Assembly (NCBI GenBank): GCA_007751255.1
Contig: CP036296.1
Location: forward strand, 4,774,001-4,838,000
Source: Engelhardtia mirabilis
Lineage (GTDB): Bacteria; Planctomycetota; UBA1135; GCA-002686595
DNA length: 64,000 nt
Reading direction: 5' to 3'
The notes below the pieces were generated by a model that worked only from the letters and a program-made list of their open reading frames with translations, was not told the DNA's origin and did no database searches. Position numbers and translations under genes: made by a program. Positions 1 to 7,158 of this stretch are shown here, piece after piece (position 1 is the stretch's first letter; each line of letters opens with the position of its first letter).

Positions 1-1
1 G

Positions 2-841
2 GAGTTGGCCTACCGCTTCGAAGACGGCTCGATCATGGGCGGGCTGAAGATGGCCAACGGCACCAACCCCCAGGGCGACAAGCCCTTCCCGGGCACCCGC
101 GCCAAGTCGGCGGCCCTGGTGCGGCAGAAGTTCATCGACGCGGTGGCCTACCGCGACAAGCTGCGCGCTGCGGCGGACGACCCGGAGGTCGACGCGCCTG
201 CCCGCGACCTGGGGCTCGAGGCCCTGGTCGAGGTCCTGGACGGCAAACGCATCGTCCACCACCACACCCACCGCCACGACGACATCCTGACCGTGCTGCG
301 GCTGGCCGAGGAGTTCGGTTTCCGCGTCGTGCTGCACCACGTCTCCGAGGGCTGGCGCGTGGCGGACGAGATCGCGGCAGCGGGCGTGCCCTGCTCGGTG
401 ATCGTGGTCGACTCGCCCGGCGGCAAGCAGGAGGCCACGCGCCTGTCCTTCGACACCTGCCGCGTGCTCGACGAGGCCGGCGTGCGGGTGGCCCTGCACA
501 CCGACGACTACATCACCGACTCGCGCCTGTTCCTGCGCTCGGGCGCCCTGGCGGTGCGCGCGGGGCTGTCGGAGCAGAAGGCCCTCGAAGCCCTGACCAT
601 CGCGGGGGCCGAGATGCTCGACCTGGACGGGCGCGTGGGCAGCCTCGAGGTCGGCAAGGACGCCGACCTGGCGGTGCTCGACGGTCACCCCTTCTCGGTC
701 TACACCCAGGTGCTCGAGACCTGGGTCGAGGGCGAGCGGGTCTTCGACCTGTCCGACCCCGATGACCTGATCTACTCGATCGGCGGACCCGGCGCGGGCG
801 ACGACGTGCCTTTCACCCAGTGCTGCGCCAACGTCCGATGA
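2..841 (+). CDS. Amidohydrolase family protein, C-terminal part (5' end outside window)
   Basis: The reading frame is open from the first base, so this is the C-terminal ~279 residues of a longer imidazolonepropionase-like amidohydrolase. The visible part carries histidine-rich candidate metal positions: VHHHTHRHDDI, then VLHHVSEGW, then ALHTDDYITDSR with the late Asp typical of the fold. It ends with the usual GRVGSLEVGKDADLAVLDG beta-sandwich segment. The family hydrolyses C-N bonds in cyclic amides or peptides on a metal-dependent TIM barrel; the substrate cannot be read here. The stop overlaps the next start as ATGA, so the two amidohydrolase genes are probably translationally coupled. 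The N-terminal HxH motif lies outside the window. Confidence 0.85.
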   Translation, partial: ELAYRFEDGSIMGGLKMANGTNPQGDKPFPGTRAKSAALVRQKFIDAVAYRDKLRAAADDPEVDAPARDLGLEALVEVLDGKRIVHHHTHRHDDILTVLRLAEEFGFRVVLHHVSEGWRVADEIAAAGVPCSVIVVDSPGGKQEATRLSFDTCRVLDEAGVRVALHTDDYITDSRLFLRSGALAVRAGLSEQKALEALTIAGAEMLDLDGRVGSLEVGKDADLAVLDGHPFSVYTQVLETWVEGERVFDLSDPDDLIYSIGGPGAGDDVPFTQCCANVR

Positions 842-2109
842 GGTCTTCTGCGATGAACCACGTGATCACGAATCGACGGGGCCTGGGCGCGATGGCGTTG
901 GCGGTGGCGACCCTCGCCGCGACTGCCGGTGCGACCTCGAACGAGGGCGGGGGCCGAATCGCCATCAAGGCCGGCCTGATCCACACCGCGGCCGGCGAGC
1001 CGATCCGCGACGGGGTGATCCTGATCGACGAGGGTCGGATCACGGCCATCGGACCGGCTGCGCTGCTGACCGTTCCCGACGGCTGGACCGTGCGCGAAGC
1101 CGCGGTCGCCACGCCGGGCCTGGTCGACGCCCACACCTGCGTGGGCCTGGCGGGCTTCCTCAACACCGATCGTGTCAACGACGAGCTCGACCGCTCCGAG
1201 TCCGTGCAGCCGGAGTTGCGGGCCCTCGACGCCTACAACCTCGACGACCCGTTGATCGAGTGGGTGCGCAGCTTCGGCGTGACCACGGTCCACACCGGCC
1301 ACGCCCCGGGCGCCCTGGTCTCGGGTCAGTCGATGGTCGCCAAGACCACGGGCTCGTCGGTCGAGGAGGCGGTCATGGTGCCCGCGGCGATGGTCACCGC
1401 GAGCCTGTCCGACGCGGGGCGCGGCGGAGCCGGCAACCCCGGCACCCGCTCGAAGTCCGCGGCGGTGCTGCGCGCCAAGCTCTACGAGGGTCTGGAGTAC
1501 TCGAAGAAGCTCGCGGGCGAGGAAGCGCCGCCGCGCAACCTGCGCAGCGAGGCCCTGGCCCAGGTGGTCACCGGCGAGTTGCCGCTCCTGGTCACCGCGC
1601 ACACGAGCCAGGACATCGTCACCGCCCTGCGGATCGCGGCGGAGTTCCCCCACCTGCGCCTGGTGCTCGACGGCGCCGCGGAAGCCCCGCGGGTGATCGA
1701 CGAGATCCTGGCCGCCGGCGTGCCGGTGATCGTGCACCCGACCATGCAGCGCTCCGGCGGCGAGGCCGAGGAGCTCTCCATGGGCACGGCTCGCAGGCTG
1801 GTCGAGGCCGGCGTGACGGTGGCGCTGCAGACCGGCTACGAGGGCTACGTCCCCCGCGCGCGGGTGCTGTTGTTCGAAGCGGCGGTCGCGGCGCGCTACG
1901 GCTTGGACCGCGAGCGGGCCTTGGCCCTGGTGACGATCGAGGCCGCCAAGCTGTGCGGCGTGGGCGATCGCGTGGGCTCGCTGGAGGTGGGCAAGGACGG
2001 CGACGTGGCCCTGTTCGACGGCGACCCCTTCGAATACACGAGCCACTGCGTGGGCACCGTGATCGAAGGCCGGGTCGCCAGCGAGCACGAACTGTGGACC
2101 GTGCGCTGA
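838..2109 (+). CDS. Secreted amidohydrolase-like paralogue with degenerate metal site
   Basis: This is a second amidohydrolase-fold protein of about 423 residues, homologous along its length to the gene before it. The start at 838 overlaps the upstream stop (ATGA); an in-frame ATG at 853 is equally possible. A hydrophobic stretch (LGAMALAVATLAATAGA) suggests export. The fold signatures TPGLVDAHT and GDRVGSLEVGKDGDVALFDG are kept. The usual HxH reads HTC, the HHHTHRHDDI of the neighbour reads VTAHTSQDI, VLHHVSE reads VLDGAAE, and ALHTDDY reads ALQTGYE. Most metal ligands therefore seem lost. I infer a non-catalytic partner of the upstream enzyme; a differently built active site is possible. 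Confidence 0.8.
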   Translation: MRSSAMNHVITNRRGLGAMALAVATLAATAGATSNEGGGRIAIKAGLIHTAAGEPIRDGVILIDEGRITAIGPAALLTVPDGWTVREAAVATPGLVDAHTCVGLAGFLNTDRVNDELDRSESVQPELRALDAYNLDDPLIEWVRSFGVTTVHTGHAPGALVSGQSMVAKTTGSSVEEAVMVPAAMVTASLSDAGRGGAGNPGTRSKSAAVLRAKLYEGLEYSKKLAGEEAPPRNLRSEALAQVVTGELPLLVTAHTSQDIVTALRIAAEFPHLRLVLDGAAEAPRVIDEILAAGVPVIVHPTMQRSGGEAEELSMGTARRLVEAGVTVALQTGYEGYVPRARVLLFEAAVAARYGLDRERALALVTIEAAKLCGVGDRVGSLEVGKDGDVALFDGDPFEYTSHCVGTVIEGRVASEHELWTVR

Positions 2110-2165
2110 ACGAGCGCGCGGGCAACGGTCCGGGGCCGAGCCCCGGATCGCGAGCTGCTCGAACC

Positions 2166-2618
2166 ATGATCCGCCCCTACCGCGCGGACGACCTCGACGC
2201 GCTGCTCGAGGTCTGGTACGACGCCTCGCTGGTCGGGCACCCCTTCCTCGAGGCGGAGTTCCTGGCCACCGAGCGCCGCAACATCTCCAGCTTCTACATG
2301 GACGTGACCGAGACGCTGATCTTCGAGGTGGAGGGTCGCGTCGCGGGGTTCCTCTCGCTGGTCGGCAAGCGCGAAGTCGGCGCGCTATTCGTCGATCCCG
2401 CCCACCACCGCCGTGGCATCGGCCGCGCGTTGGTGGAGCGCGCCCGATCGATGCGCGGGCCGCTCGAGGTCGAGGTCTTCGTCCAGAACCCCGTCGGCCG
2501 CGCCTTCTACCGGAGCTGCGGCTTCCGCGAGCTCGCCCGCAAGCACCACCACGTCACCGGCGACGAGGTGCTGCGAATGCGGCAGCACCTCGAGGCCGGC
2601 GACCAGCGCGCCGACTAG
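2166..2618 (+). CDS. GNAT family N-acetyltransferase
   Basis: A 150-residue protein starting MIRPYRADDLDALLEVW, a standard GNAT N-terminus. The acetyl-CoA-binding motif A is clear: LFVDPAHHRRGIGRALVE matches the V-x-P-x-x-R-x-x-G-x-G/A signature. It is followed by EVFVQNPVGRAFYRSCGF, the usual motif B with the catalytic-loop Tyr. Such enzymes move an acetyl group from acetyl-CoA to an amine; the acceptor cannot be predicted. It lies 56 bp after the amidohydrolase-like gene on the same strand. The last base of its stop codon is the first base of the inverted-repeat element at 2618-2778. Confidence 0.88.
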   Translation: MIRPYRADDLDALLEVWYDASLVGHPFLEAEFLATERRNISSFYMDVTETLIFEVEGRVAGFLSLVGKREVGALFVDPAHHRRGIGRALVERARSMRGPLEVEVFVQNPVGRAFYRSCGFRELARKHHHVTGDEVLRMRQHLEAGDQRAD

Positions 2619-2778
2619 TGTCCTGGATCAGAAATTCGGCGTCACTTCCCGGGCCCCGATCACCGCTGGCGTCGCCAGCGCCTCCTCCGAGTATCGCAGC
2701 GGATACGCGTCGTCGGCGCGCCTAGCCAGCATCGATCGGACCTCCGGGAAGTGACGCCGAATTTCTGATCCAGGACAC
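2618..2778. repeat. MITE-like element with 35-bp perfect terminal inverted repeats
   Basis: Bases 2618-2652 and 2744-2778 are perfect reverse complements (35 bp) around a 91-bp interior. Two more matching bases follow a single mismatch further out. The interior holds a smaller palindrome at 2664-2680 (8-bp arms, 1-nt spacer). It sits between two convergent genes, starting at the GNAT stop codon and ending 10 bp from the next stop. It encodes nothing convincing. A non-autonomous transposable element or REP-like hairpin fits best; it may also act as a bidirectional terminator. No clear target-site duplication is visible. Confidence 0.7.
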
Positions 2779-2788
2779 CAGACGCCGC

Positions 2789-4264
2789 TCACAGGTTGCC
2801 CAGGGTCACGTCGAGGGCGTTGGCCAGGATGAGTCCACTCGGCTGGAGCGACGCCCCCTGGGTGCAGAGCTGCAGTCCGGGCAGCACCGGATCGTTCGGG
2901 ATCGGCACCTGGAACGGCGTGCCTGCTGCCGTGGCCAGGGTCTGGAACACCGTGGTCGGATCGCAGAGCAGCGTCCCCAGCCCCGCCAGGGGCAGGTTCG
3001 TCGGCGACAGCGCCAGGAGCGCGAAGTCTTGGGTCGCCGCCGTCGCGAACACGGCGTGGTCGATGGCCGGATCCCAAACCGCGCCGACGATCGGAGCGCT
3101 GGTCTGCCCGGCCAGGAACGCGTTGGGGTTCGGCGGAGTGCCCAGCCGCACCTCTTCCAAGGCCAGCACCGGCGGGTTGACGGGCCGCAGGATGCCGGTG
3201 CCGACGATCGAGAGGCCGCCGCTGTTGGTGAGCTGCACCAGGATCTCGCCGTCGTTGTTCACGTCGACCGGACGGGCGACGAACAACCCCGAGGGCACGA
3301 AGCACGACAGGTCGGTGAAGCTGCCGTTCTGCCACAGGAAGCCGCGCGTGAAGCCGAACAGGTCGTTGGGCGCCACAACCACCACCTGGCCGAGGTCGTT
3401 GACCGCCAGGGCGTCGGACACGAAGTAGCCGAAGGGCGAGCCGAGGGTGGTCAGGGTCTGGCCCTGGTCTGACCAGTAGGCGGACTGGTGGCCGAGGAAC
3501 TCGTCCAGGACCGTCCCGGCCACGTTGCCGCCGGGGCTCACGTCCACCGCACGCCCGCCGAAGCCCGTCGGCGACATGGCCAGGTCCTCGATGCCGTCGC
3601 GCTCGGACCAACGGTAGGGGCGCTCCAGGTACATGCCGGCGCCGTCCTCGAAGACCACCTCCCCACCCACCGCGACCCCGGCCGCGTTGATCGAGACGGC
3701 CCCCGACGTGCCGACGCCGACGGTCGGCACCTGCCCGAAGGCGATCGTGGTCGCCTCGCCTGTCGTCGCGTCGAGGGCGTAGCCGAACAGGCCGTCGGCA
3801 TCGAGGCCGACGACCGTGCGCGCGTCGTTCACGTCGGCGGGGTAGTGCTCGAAGGGCGCCTTGGCGAAGTCCACGGTGTCGGTGGCGCTGTCCCACAGGA
3901 AGGTCTGGGGCGGCGATCCCGCCGCGAACAGGTTGCCCACCACGAGGCCCCCATCGCTCAGGCCGCTGACCGACACCGTCGAGCCGGGGAAGGCGTGGGT
4001 CACGAGCTGGCCGTTCTGCCAGACGAAAGCCTGTTGGACGCCGCCGGGCTGGGTGGCCAAGATCTGCCCCGCCACCTGCCCGGCGTCGTTCAGCTCGACG
4101 GCGACGAAGCTCTGACCCTCGAGCCCGGTGAGGGGAATCAGGTCGAAGTCGATCGAATCCTGGGCGCAGCTCGTTCCCTGGGACCAGGCCACGGACGAGA
4201 GGGCGATGACTGCGGTGCAGCCCCGGATCGCGAAGGGACTGCGTGCGAGTACGGCGGGCGTCAT
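2789..4264 (-). CDS. Secreted HAF-repeat protein
   Basis: A protein of 491 residues. The start at 4264 is chosen over an upstream ATG because GAGGAG lies 6 nt before it and the product then begins with an export signal (FAIRGCTAVIALSSVAWS). The body repeats units such as ELNDAGQVAG, WQNGQLVTHAF, VNDARTVVGL and VNDLGQVVVV, the pattern of extracellular HAF repeats, which fold as a beta-propeller-like domain. The C-terminal ~130 residues (FALLALSPTNLPLAG and ILANALDVTLGN) resemble a domain I know from secreted proteins of large-genome planctomycetes. No catalytic motif is visible, so the role is unknown. It lies 163 bp downstream of another secreted repeat protein on the same strand. Confidence 0.75.
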   Translation of the reverse strand: MTPAVLARSPFAIRGCTAVIALSSVAWSQGTSCAQDSIDFDLIPLTGLEGQSFVAVELNDAGQVAGQILATQPGGVQQAFVWQNGQLVTHAFPGSTVSVSGLSDGGLVVGNLFAAGSPPQTFLWDSATDTVDFAKAPFEHYPADVNDARTVVGLDADGLFGYALDATTGEATTIAFGQVPTVGVGTSGAVSINAAGVAVGGEVVFEDGAGMYLERPYRWSERDGIEDLAMSPTGFGGRAVDVSPGGNVAGTVLDEFLGHQSAYWSDQGQTLTTLGSPFGYFVSDALAVNDLGQVVVVAPNDLFGFTRGFLWQNGSFTDLSCFVPSGLFVARPVDVNNDGEILVQLTNSGGLSIVGTGILRPVNPPVLALEEVRLGTPPNPNAFLAGQTSAPIVGAVWDPAIDHAVFATAATQDFALLALSPTNLPLAGLGTLLCDPTTVFQTLATAAGTPFQVPIPNDPVLPGLQLCTQGASLQPSGLILANALDVTLGNL

Positions 4265-4427
4265 GTCGATTCTCCTCGGTTGGATCACGGGGGGCGACCC
4301 GGGCGATGTGGGCGTCGGGGACCTGCGATCCTAACGGGCTCCGAGAATCCCGCCCGCATGCGCGCGAACGCGACGTGCGCCGCGACCGACGGAACGTCGG
4401 CCACGGCGCCCATTCGCTCGACGGCTC

Positions 4428-6923
4428 TCAGGGCTGGAACTGCGCCAAGATGCCGTTGGAGAACTCCACCTGGCCCGGCACGCTCGGGTTGATCACGAGC
4501 GCCTGCAGGAAGAGCGCCGGCGACAGCGGATGGCCCCCGGCCAGGCCGAGCTGCTCATACTCCCCGGCGGCGTCGGTCGCCAGGGGGATCGTCAGCACCG
4601 GATTGCCGGCGACGAGGATGCCCGCGAAGAGGGGTGTCGGCTGCTCCACCAGGCCGACGGCGAGCACTCCCAACGCGGCCGGCGCCGCACCGGTCAGTCG
4701 CAGGTCCGAACTCTGCCCGCTGCCCAGGCCGGTGCCGCACAGCGTCAGGACGCTCTGGCCCGGACCGCCGAAGCCCAGGTCCGCCTGGCACACCGGACCG
4801 CTCACGCCGGTGTCCCAGCGGCTGAAGTTGTGCGCGATCGCCCCCCCGGCCGACTGGAAGATGCCGCCGACGTCCAGGCTCCCACTCTGCTCATGGGTGG
4901 TCATGGTCAGCGGTTGTCCAACCATGCCCGTGCCCAGGGCCTCGAAGCTGCCGCCCGCGAGTCGCGCGATGTACTTGTTGGCCGGATTGCCGGGCACGAA
5001 GAGGTTGCCACCCACGAAGAGCTCTCCGCCCAGTGCCGCGAGGGCTGTCACCTCGGTACCGGTCAAGGGCCCGACACCGGACCAGCCGGAGTCGCTCCAA
5101 CGTGCGAGCAGCGGCGCCTGGACCCCACCGGCGGTGCCGAACTCGCCACCCACGTAGAGGTCGTCGCCCAAGGACGCGAAGGCGCGCACCGCGTCGTCGG
5201 TTCCACCGCCCAGGCTCGCGAGGGTCTGCCCGTCCCAGGCCAGAACGTTGCCCTGGCCGAATCCGTAGGAGCCGCCGACCAACAGCAGGTCCCCGTGAAC
5301 GTGCAGCGCGTAGGGCGCGCCGAAGATCGACATGCCCACCTGGTTCCAGGTCGAGCCCTCCAGACGCCACAGCCCGAAGTCCGCCAGTGCGTAGAGCTCG
5401 CCGCCGTAGACTGCCGCGGCCACCGCATTGGCCATCGCCCCCGACCCCAGGCTGTGCCAGGTCGTCCCGTCGAAGCGCGCCGCCGGCGCGGGCGTGCTCA
5501 CGCCATCGACACTGGTGAAGTTGCCCACGACGACCAAGTCGTTCTGAAACACGGTTCCGCCGTCTGCTGCTCCGTTGAACGTGCCCAGTGGGAACCAGTT
5601 GTCGCCGTCCAGGAGGGCCACGCTGTCGACCTGCTGGTCTCCCGCCTGGTTGAAGTCGCCGAAGGCCACCGTCGCGCCGTTCCAGTCCAGGCTCGCGCGC
5701 ACGGGCCCGTTGACACCCAAGCCCTTGCCGCCGCCGCTCCAGGAGCTGCCGTCGAAGGCGCCGACGCTGTTGGTCACGATCACCTCGCCGGCGGGTGGCA
5801 GGTAGCCGACCGAGGAGAACTCGCCGCCGACCCAGAGGGTGCCGTCGATGGCGACCATGTCGAAGACGAACTGGTTGATGCTCTGGGCGAAGATGCCCCC
5901 GGGAGAGGTCCAGGAGGTCCCGTCGAAGCGCGCCATCCGTCGCACCGAGAGCCCGTCGACGCTGACGATGTTGCCGCCCACGTAGACCTGGTCCTGGAAG
6001 ACGCAGATCGCATCCAGACGCGTTCCGACAGCGGAGTCGGGGAAGTTGCCCGCCGCCCGCCAGGTGCTGCCGTCGAAGATCGCGGCCTTCTCGTCACCCG
6101 CTCCGCCGGCGGCCAGGTCGTAGGTGCCCACGGCCCACAACTCGCCGTCGTACCAGGCCAGGTCACGGACGCTGGCGCCGCCGAAGACGTTGAAGCCCCC
6201 GCCCACGGACGCGAAGTTGCTGCCGTCCCAGGTCGCGATGTTGCCGGTCGCGGCCACTCCGCCCGCGGCGGGGAACTCGCCCGCCAGGTAGAGCAGGCCG
6301 TCGGGGCCGACGCTCATCTCCCATGCGAAGCCGGGCGTGCCGCCGGCGACGGGCGGCAGGCCGCCGCCGACAGCGTGCCACTGTTGTCCGTCCCAACGGG
6401 CGAGACCCTGGACCGGAATGCCGCCGGCCAGGTTGAACTGCCCACTGGCGTAGAGATCGCCTTGGAAGACCTCCAGGGAGAAGACCGACCCGGTGGGAGC
6501 GAAGCTCAGGTCCAAACCACCACCCAAGGGCTGCCAGTCGACGCCGTCGAACAGCGCGATGCTCTTGGCCGGTTGTCCGCCGGCGGAGGTGAAGGTGCCG
6601 GCCGCCACCAGCCCCCCGTCGTAGATCGCGAAGTCGCGCACGTCGTAGTCGACGAAGGCGCCGGCGCCGGGGATGCCGCTGCCAAGGGGGCTCCAGGACG
6701 TGCCATCGAAGGTCGCCACGAGGCCCAGGCTCTGGGCGTCGGCCTGGAGGTAGTCGTAGCCGCCGACCACCAACTGGTCCTGCCAGGAACTGGTCGAGAA
6801 GACACGGCCGGCGACGCCGGGCAGGTCGAACTCCTCGGACCAGCTCTGGGCCTGTGCCGGCGCGCCGATCAATGCGATCGAGGCCAGGGTCAGACCTGCG
6901 GTCCGTGAACGGTGCAATTTCAT
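4428..6923 (-). CDS. Secreted repeat protein (kelch/delta-60-like propeller repeats)
   Basis: A protein of 831 residues with a clear signal peptide (TAGLTLASIALIGAPAQAQ). The start at 6923 has AGGAGA 7 nt upstream; a longer ORF upstream lacks this. Over about 700 residues it repeats a ~50-residue unit of the type LARWDGQQWHAVGGGL, LYLAGEF, LDGDNWFPLGTF, as in delta-60/kelch-like beta-propellers. The last ~120 residues begin CQADLGFGGPGQSVLTLCG and end FSNGILAQFQ, a C-terminal domain I associate with secreted planctomycete proteins. A surface or extracellular role is inferred; ligand and partners are unknown. Confidence 0.75.
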   Translation of the reverse strand: MKLHRSRTAGLTLASIALIGAPAQAQSWSEEFDLPGVAGRVFSTSSWQDQLVVGGYDYLQADAQSLGLVATFDGTSWSPLGSGIPGAGAFVDYDVRDFAIYDGGLVAAGTFTSAGGQPAKSIALFDGVDWQPLGGGLDLSFAPTGSVFSLEVFQGDLYASGQFNLAGGIPVQGLARWDGQQWHAVGGGLPPVAGGTPGFAWEMSVGPDGLLYLAGEFPAAGGVAATGNIATWDGSNFASVGGGFNVFGGASVRDLAWYDGELWAVGTYDLAAGGAGDEKAAIFDGSTWRAAGNFPDSAVGTRLDAICVFQDQVYVGGNIVSVDGLSVRRMARFDGTSWTSPGGIFAQSINQFVFDMVAIDGTLWVGGEFSSVGYLPPAGEVIVTNSVGAFDGSSWSGGGKGLGVNGPVRASLDWNGATVAFGDFNQAGDQQVDSVALLDGDNWFPLGTFNGAADGGTVFQNDLVVVGNFTSVDGVSTPAPAARFDGTTWHSLGSGAMANAVAAAVYGGELYALADFGLWRLEGSTWNQVGMSIFGAPYALHVHGDLLLVGGSYGFGQGNVLAWDGQTLASLGGGTDDAVRAFASLGDDLYVGGEFGTAGGVQAPLLARWSDSGWSGVGPLTGTEVTALAALGGELFVGGNLFVPGNPANKYIARLAGGSFEALGTGMVGQPLTMTTHEQSGSLDVGGIFQSAGGAIAHNFSRWDTGVSGPVCQADLGFGGPGQSVLTLCGTGLGSGQSSDLRLTGAAPAALGVLAVGLVEQPTPLFAGILVAGNPVLTIPLATDAAGEYEQLGLAGGHPLSPALFLQALVINPSVPGQVEFSNGILAQFQP

Positions 6924-7158
6924 GTCGAGTTCTCCTGTGGCGGATGCGCCTGGATTCGGCGCCACTGATCGTGATCGCTCGTCTCGGCGCCTTGGTGGTG
7001 CCGAGCAGCCCAGGACCAGATCAAAAAGGGTGCCAGGCTCCTACAGGCCCCCAACGCGCGCTTGTGGCCGTACTCGCCTGCGGTGGCCCGATGACGTCCA
7101 AGGATTGGACGCACGTCCGACAAGCAGACCCGCGCCCCAACACGGAACGCGGCCGCGC
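6924..7158. other. Intergenic region between two minus-strand units
   Basis: About 235 bp separate the secretion cluster from the secreted repeat protein downstream of it. It includes the ribosome binding site of the repeat protein next to 6923 and presumably its promoter. No convincing ORF, RNA gene or strong hairpin was seen. A 10-bp match to the end of the palindrome near 47165 (GGTGCCAGGC at 7029) is too short to interpret. Confidence 0.4.

Noticed and set aside
772-2088. 438-codon minus-strand frame opposite the second amidohydrolase
   Set aside because: His/Arg/Gly-rich shadow of a clearly homologous gene on the other strand.
7029-7038. Match to the end of the 95-nt palindrome (GGTGCCAGGC)
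   Set aside because: Only 10 bp with no inverted partner nearby; too short to call a second copy.
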